A program made the position numbers and the translations under genes. Positions 13,543 to 16,535 of a DNA stretch of 16,535 nt are shown here, in pieces. The DNA comes from Lachnoclostridium sp. UBA1308 (lineage in GTDB: Bacteria; Bacillota; Clostridia; Lachnospirales; Lachnospiraceae): positions 1 to 16,535 of the forward strand of contig DBTU01000036.1 in NCBI GenBank assembly GCA_002307215.1. Reading direction: 5' to 3'. Position 1 is the stretch's first letter; each line of letters starts with the position of its first letter. Under the pieces are notes generated by a model. It made no database searches and had not been told where the DNA came from. It saw nothing but the letters and a program-made list of their open reading frames with translations.

Positions 13543-15150
13543 TTATCCTTCGCAGTTAGGTGCATAGATACTTGCTATCGCTTCAAATACCTTAATACCG
13601 TCTATGGCTGCCGAAGTAATTCCCCCGGCATAACCGGCACCTTCTCCGCATGGATAGATCCCTTTTATATTACTCTCAAATCCTTCATTACGCAAAATAC
13701 GAACCGGAGATGAAGTTCTGCTTTCCACACCGGAAAGAACTGCCTCTTCTTGTGCAAAGCCTTTTATTTTATGATCAAATGCAAGTATTCCTTCTGTCAA
13801 TGCCTGTATAATCTCGGAAGGTAAACATTTTGTCAGATTTGTAAGGCAATAAGAGCCCTTAATGTTTGGTGTGACATCACCTATTGTAGCACTATCCCGG
13901 TCTCTTAACAAGTCACCAAATAACTGGACGGGTACTTTACCCTTCCCTGCAAGGTAAGCTGCTTGTTCCCATTTTCTCTGAAATGCAATACCGCTAAGCG
14001 GTCCTGTCTGATCAAAATCCTTAGGTAAAACTGTCACAACGATGGCACTGTTGGCGTTATCTTCCTTACGATCGTAATTACTCATACCATTCACTGCCAA
14101 ATGCTCTGCTTCAGAGGAAGCATTGACTACAAAACCACCGGGACACATACAAAAGGAGTATACACCCCTGCCGCTTTGCGTCTGATGAGTCAATTTATAA
14201 TCTGCCGCCGGAAGCAGCATGAAATCGTTACCGTATTGAAATTTACTGATCATTTCTTGCTTATGTTCGATTCTAAGACCAATCGCAAAAGCCTTTGGTT
14301 CCAGCATAAGGCCTCTATTTAACAATAATTCAAAGGTATCTCTCGCACTGTGCCCGATCGCTGTTATTAAAACCTCACAAGGAATTTTCTCCCTATGATT
14401 AAGCTCGATAGCCTTTATATGCTCTCCTTCGATTAAAATATCGGTCAGTTTTGTCTCAAAACGCACCTCGCCGCCAAGTCTTATAATATCCTTTCGCATA
14501 TTTTCCACGACAGCTCGAAGCTTATCGGTTCCGATATGCGGCTTGTTTAAATACATAATCTCAGAAGGTGCACCAAAATTTACGAAAGTCTCCATTACAA
14601 GGCCATATCTGTGAAAGGCATCCTTCACTAGTGTATTAAGCTTTCCATCCGAAAAGGTTCCTGCCCCACCCTCACCAAATTGAACATTGCATTCCGCATT
14701 CAGCTCGTTCGTCTTCCAAAAATGCTCCACAGCCTCCACGCGTCGGCTTATTATGGCTCCCCTCTCGATTACAAGCGGATAAAAACCGTACTTTGCAAGC
14801 ATCCATGCCACAAACAGCCCTGCCGGACCTGTTCCGACAATAACCGGTCTTGATTTTAACTTATCAGCTCCGGTGGGAGTAAATCCATACAGAGATTTCT
14901 GTGAAGCGATAACTGACGGATTATGACTGCGGGCAATGACTGTGGCTTCCTGCTCCTTAGAACCTTGAGAAAGAATAACATCTATGGAATAGATATATTT
15001 AACTTCATCTTTTCTGGCGTCTATGGACTTTTTTACGATACAGCACTCACCGATCTTACTCACGGGTAATTTCAAAGCCTTAGCGGCCGCAATCTTTAAA
15101 TCCTCCTCTGAGTGTCTGATGGGAAGCTTTAGTTGTGAGATTCTGATCAT
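13543..15150 (-). CDS. FAD-dependent dehydrogenase of the COG2509 type, function unknown
   Basis: This 535-residue flavoprotein resembles the uncharacterised COG2509 FAD-dependent dehydrogenases. It has a separate N-terminal region (about 1-95, beginning MIRISQLKLPI), then the dinucleotide-binding VGTGPAGLFVAW (105-116), then the family-like GEGGAGTFSDGKLNT (159-172). A second conserved region is GRGVYSFCMCPGGFVV. The C-terminal FAD-binding segment is YPCGEGAGYAGGITSAAIDG. No membrane segments or signal peptide are visible, so it should be cytoplasmic. Its ATG directly abuts the stop of the preceding flavoprotein gene (TAAATG), so translation is likely coupled. proB starts 22 nt after its stop. 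The substrate is not known. The conserved cysteines in SFCMCPGG could take part in redox chemistry, but that is only a suggestion. Confidence 0.88.
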   Translation of the reverse strand: MIRISQLKLPIRHSEEDLKIAAAKALKLPVSKIGECCIVKKSIDARKDEVKYIYSIDVILSQGSKEQEATVIARSHNPSVIASQKSLYGFTPTGADKLKSRPVIVGTGPAGLFVAWMLAKYGFYPLVIERGAIISRRVEAVEHFWKTNELNAECNVQFGEGGAGTFSDGKLNTLVKDAFHRYGLVMETFVNFGAPSEIMYLNKPHIGTDKLRAVVENMRKDIIRLGGEVRFETKLTDILIEGEHIKAIELNHREKIPCEVLITAIGHSARDTFELLLNRGLMLEPKAFAIGLRIEHKQEMISKFQYGNDFMLLPAADYKLTHQTQSGRGVYSFCMCPGGFVVNASSEAEHLAVNGMSNYDRKEDNANSAIVVTVLPKDFDQTGPLSGIAFQRKWEQAAYLAGKGKVPVQLFGDLLRDRDSATIGDVTPNIKGSYCLTNLTKCLPSEIIQALTEGILAFDHKIKGFAQEEAVLSGVESRTSSPVRILRNEGFESNIKGIYPCGEGAGYAGGITSAAIDGIKVFEAIASIYAPNCEG

Positions 15151-16380
15151 TTATACACCCGTTCCTTTTCTTCCTGCCGCTGTTCCCGCCAGATATCCGG
15201 TACTCCATGCCCATTGTAGATTATATCCTCCACAGGTTCCGTCAACATCCACAAGTTCACCTGTCAGGAATACGTTCTTCGCAAGCTTTGACTCCATGGT
15301 TTCTTCTACAATCTCTCCGGTCGCTACACCACCCGCACAGACTTGTGCATTTTCAAAGGAATTTGTCTCGGAAATGGGTAATTTAAATGCCTTGATTCCT
15401 TGAACCAATAAAAGTATCTCCCGGCTATTTAACTGTTTTACATTTTTATTAATCTCTAATCCTGCTTCTTTGATCAATACATATGAAAGCTTATGGTTTA
15501 ATAGTCCAACCATCATTTCTTCTATATTTTTATGCGGATTATCAGAAATTCTTATCTTTATCAACTGTAGTAATTCCTGCTCGAGCAGTTCGGGTATAAA
15601 ATCCAGAATTAAAAAAACCTTCTCCCCTTGGTCCAGAGCCTTTGCAGCGTATCGGCTGATTTGAAGGATCGGGATACCTGAGATACCGTAATCGGTAAAC
15701 AAAACCTCTCCTTCTTCCATCGCAAGACTTTTTTCTGCTGTATTTAGGGTGACTTTCGCTGTTGTGCGAACACCTGAAATAGTCTTGCAGAATTTTACCG
15801 GAGACTTTAACTGTACCAGCGCCGGTAACGGTTTAATAATTGTATGTCCAAGGCTTTTTGCGAGTTGATAACCACTTCCGTCAGAGCCCAACTGCGGGGA
15901 GGCACACCCTCCTGTCGCCAGAATAAGCTTGTCAGCCTGATATACTGACTGTTCTGTTACAACGGAATAATCAGGTTTCCTAATTTCCTTCACAGCTTCC
16001 TGATAATGAAACGATACTTTAAGCCTCTCACATTCCATCATAAGCACCTGCACAACACTGACTGCCTGTTCGGAATTCGGATATAGGTAACCATCACGGT
16101 TTTTGGGATATATCCCCAACTGTTGAAAAAACCCAAGCGTTTGCTTGATATCAAAACAAGACAGCACCTTCATTGCAAATGCGCTGTCATTTGATCGATA
16201 GCAAGATGTACTTTGAATCATGTTAGTGAAATTACATTTTCCATTTCCGGTTGCTAATATTTTTTTACCTGCCTTGTCTTTTTGTTCCATCACGAGTACC
16301 GAGCTTCCCTGCCTGGCTGCAACAATTGCTGCCATCAGACCGGATGCTCCGGCACCTATGATAATCACATCATATTTCAC
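15151..16380 (-). CDS. HI0933/YhiN-family FAD-binding protein (aminoacetone oxidase-like)
   Basis: A 409-residue flavoprotein of the HI0933-like family, also annotated as BaiN/YhiN or aminoacetone oxidase family. The N-terminal motif VIIIGAGASGLMAA (5-18) binds FAD. It is followed by the family-specific KKILATGNGKCNFTN (39-53), the middle LATGGCASPQLGSDGSGY, and the C-terminal VDVDGTCGGYNLQWAWSTGYLAG. It is complete and of normal length. The start is GTG (16378-16380), with AGGAGG eight bases upstream. The physiological reaction is unsettled: family members have been linked to aminoacetone oxidation and to reduction steps in bile acid metabolism, and neither can be inferred here. It is the first gene of the long minus-strand cluster, with a strong promoter just upstream. 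Confidence 0.9.
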   Translation of the reverse strand: MKYDVIIIGAGASGLMAAIVAARQGSSVLVMEQKDKAGKKILATGNGKCNFTNMIQSTSCYRSNDSAFAMKVLSCFDIKQTLGFFQQLGIYPKNRDGYLYPNSEQAVSVVQVLMMECERLKVSFHYQEAVKEIRKPDYSVVTEQSVYQADKLILATGGCASPQLGSDGSGYQLAKSLGHTIIKPLPALVQLKSPVKFCKTISGVRTTAKVTLNTAEKSLAMEEGEVLFTDYGISGIPILQISRYAAKALDQGEKVFLILDFIPELLEQELLQLIKIRISDNPHKNIEEMMVGLLNHKLSYVLIKEAGLEINKNVKQLNSREILLLVQGIKAFKLPISETNSFENAQVCAGGVATGEIVEETMESKLAKNVFLTGELVDVDGTCGGYNLQWAWSTGYLAGTAAGRKGTGV

Positions 16381-16421
16381 CCCGGCGGCCTCCTATATCG
16401 TAACAAATTTATGTTTGTTCC

Positions 16422-16450
16422 ATTATATTTTACCCAGGGTATTATTTCAA
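16422..16450 (-). promoter_or_regulatory. Strong sigma-A promoter of the flavoprotein-proline cluster
   Basis: On the minus strand, TTGAAA (16445-16450) and a perfect TATAAT (16422-16427) are spaced by 17 bp. Transcription should start near 16415, about 35 nt before the GTG. The spacer contains the palindrome TACCCAGGGTA (16431-16441), a possible operator. The leader holds the inverted repeat AACAAA/TTTGTT at 16402-16419. Confidence 0.78.
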
Positions 16451-16535
16451 GCATTTCTTTCTATTCGATAAGCGGTCGTGATACAGTGCAGTTACAGTTT
16501 AGCCATCAAAGAGATGTATCTAGACTGGGGAAAAA
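16451..16535. other. Window edge, no supported gene
   Basis: The last 85 bases contain no gene that I can support. A minus-strand frame open at the edge ends at TAA 16492-16494, and a plus-strand ATG at 16513 runs off the window. Either could be the end or start of a neighbouring gene, but neither shows a usable signal. Confidence 0.4.

Noticed and set aside
13521..13565. Longer proB starting at ATG 13565
   Set aside because: No ribosome binding site precedes it, it lies within the preceding gene, and ATG 13520 has a strong GGAGGAG at six bases.
15023..15403. Plus-strand 126-codon open frame across the two flavoprotein genes
   Set aside because: It spans the junction of two well-supported genes on the opposite strand and shows no family features.
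16513..16535. Start of a plus-strand gene (ATG, MYLDWGK) at the right edge
   Set aside because: Only seven codons are visible, the purine-rich AAAGAG touches the ATG with no spacing, and no clear promoter lies upstream.
16492..16535. C-terminal end of an upstream minus-strand gene
   Set aside because: The frame is open for only about 14 codons before TAA and shows no recognisable motif or terminator.

Overview
The window looks like chromosomal core DNA from a low-GC Gram-positive anaerobe of the class Clostridia, most likely a Lachnospiraceae/Lachnoclostridium-type organism. This is an inference from AT-rich intergenic DNA, strong GGAGG-type ribosome binding sites, several GTG starts, RNase Y, a PadR regulator and the gene repertoire. 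I see no phage, insertion sequence, CRISPR array, rRNA or tRNA. All fourteen supported protein genes lie on the minus strand, so transcription runs from high to low coordinates.

Right part (16380 to 6071): a promoter at 16422-16450 precedes a tightly packed run of two FAD-dependent oxidoreductases (an HI0933/YhiN-type protein and a COG2509-type dehydrogenase), then proB, 5-formyltetrahydrofolate cyclo-ligase (fthC), proA, hflK, hflC, an M14 zinc carboxypeptidase and miaB. Gaps are short except for the proB-fthC spacer, which is almost entirely a 17-bp tandem repeat, and the hflC-M14 spacer of about 125 bp. proB and proA give glutamate-5-semialdehyde from glutamate. proC, which completes proline synthesis, lies at the far left end as its own unit. 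hflK and hflC encode a membrane SPFH complex. miaB modifies tRNA.

Middle part (6070 to 2516): a 441-bp AT-rich gap carries a near-consensus promoter for rny (RNase Y), giving a leader of roughly 140 nt. A strong hairpin terminator follows rny. A second, roughly 300-bp gap carries the promoter of a class I aspartate-type aminotransferase gene.

Left part (2515 to 1): a PadR-type repressor gene and an overlapping gene for a four-helix membrane protein with a HAAS-like N-terminal helical region form a two-gene unit. Two matching palindromes sit exactly over their candidate promoter and suggest autoregulation. proC follows with its own promoter and a palindrome in its leader. The last 218 bases hold only hairpins.

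Most genes are ordinary housekeeping genes. The more unusual signals are short tandem repeats that begin inside the 3' ends of proB and, in degenerate form, proA; the twin PadR-type palindromes; the placement of hflKC and an apparently cytoplasmic M14 peptidase in this cluster; and an extra segment in the folate enzyme. I found no convincing new multi-gene defence or metabolic system.
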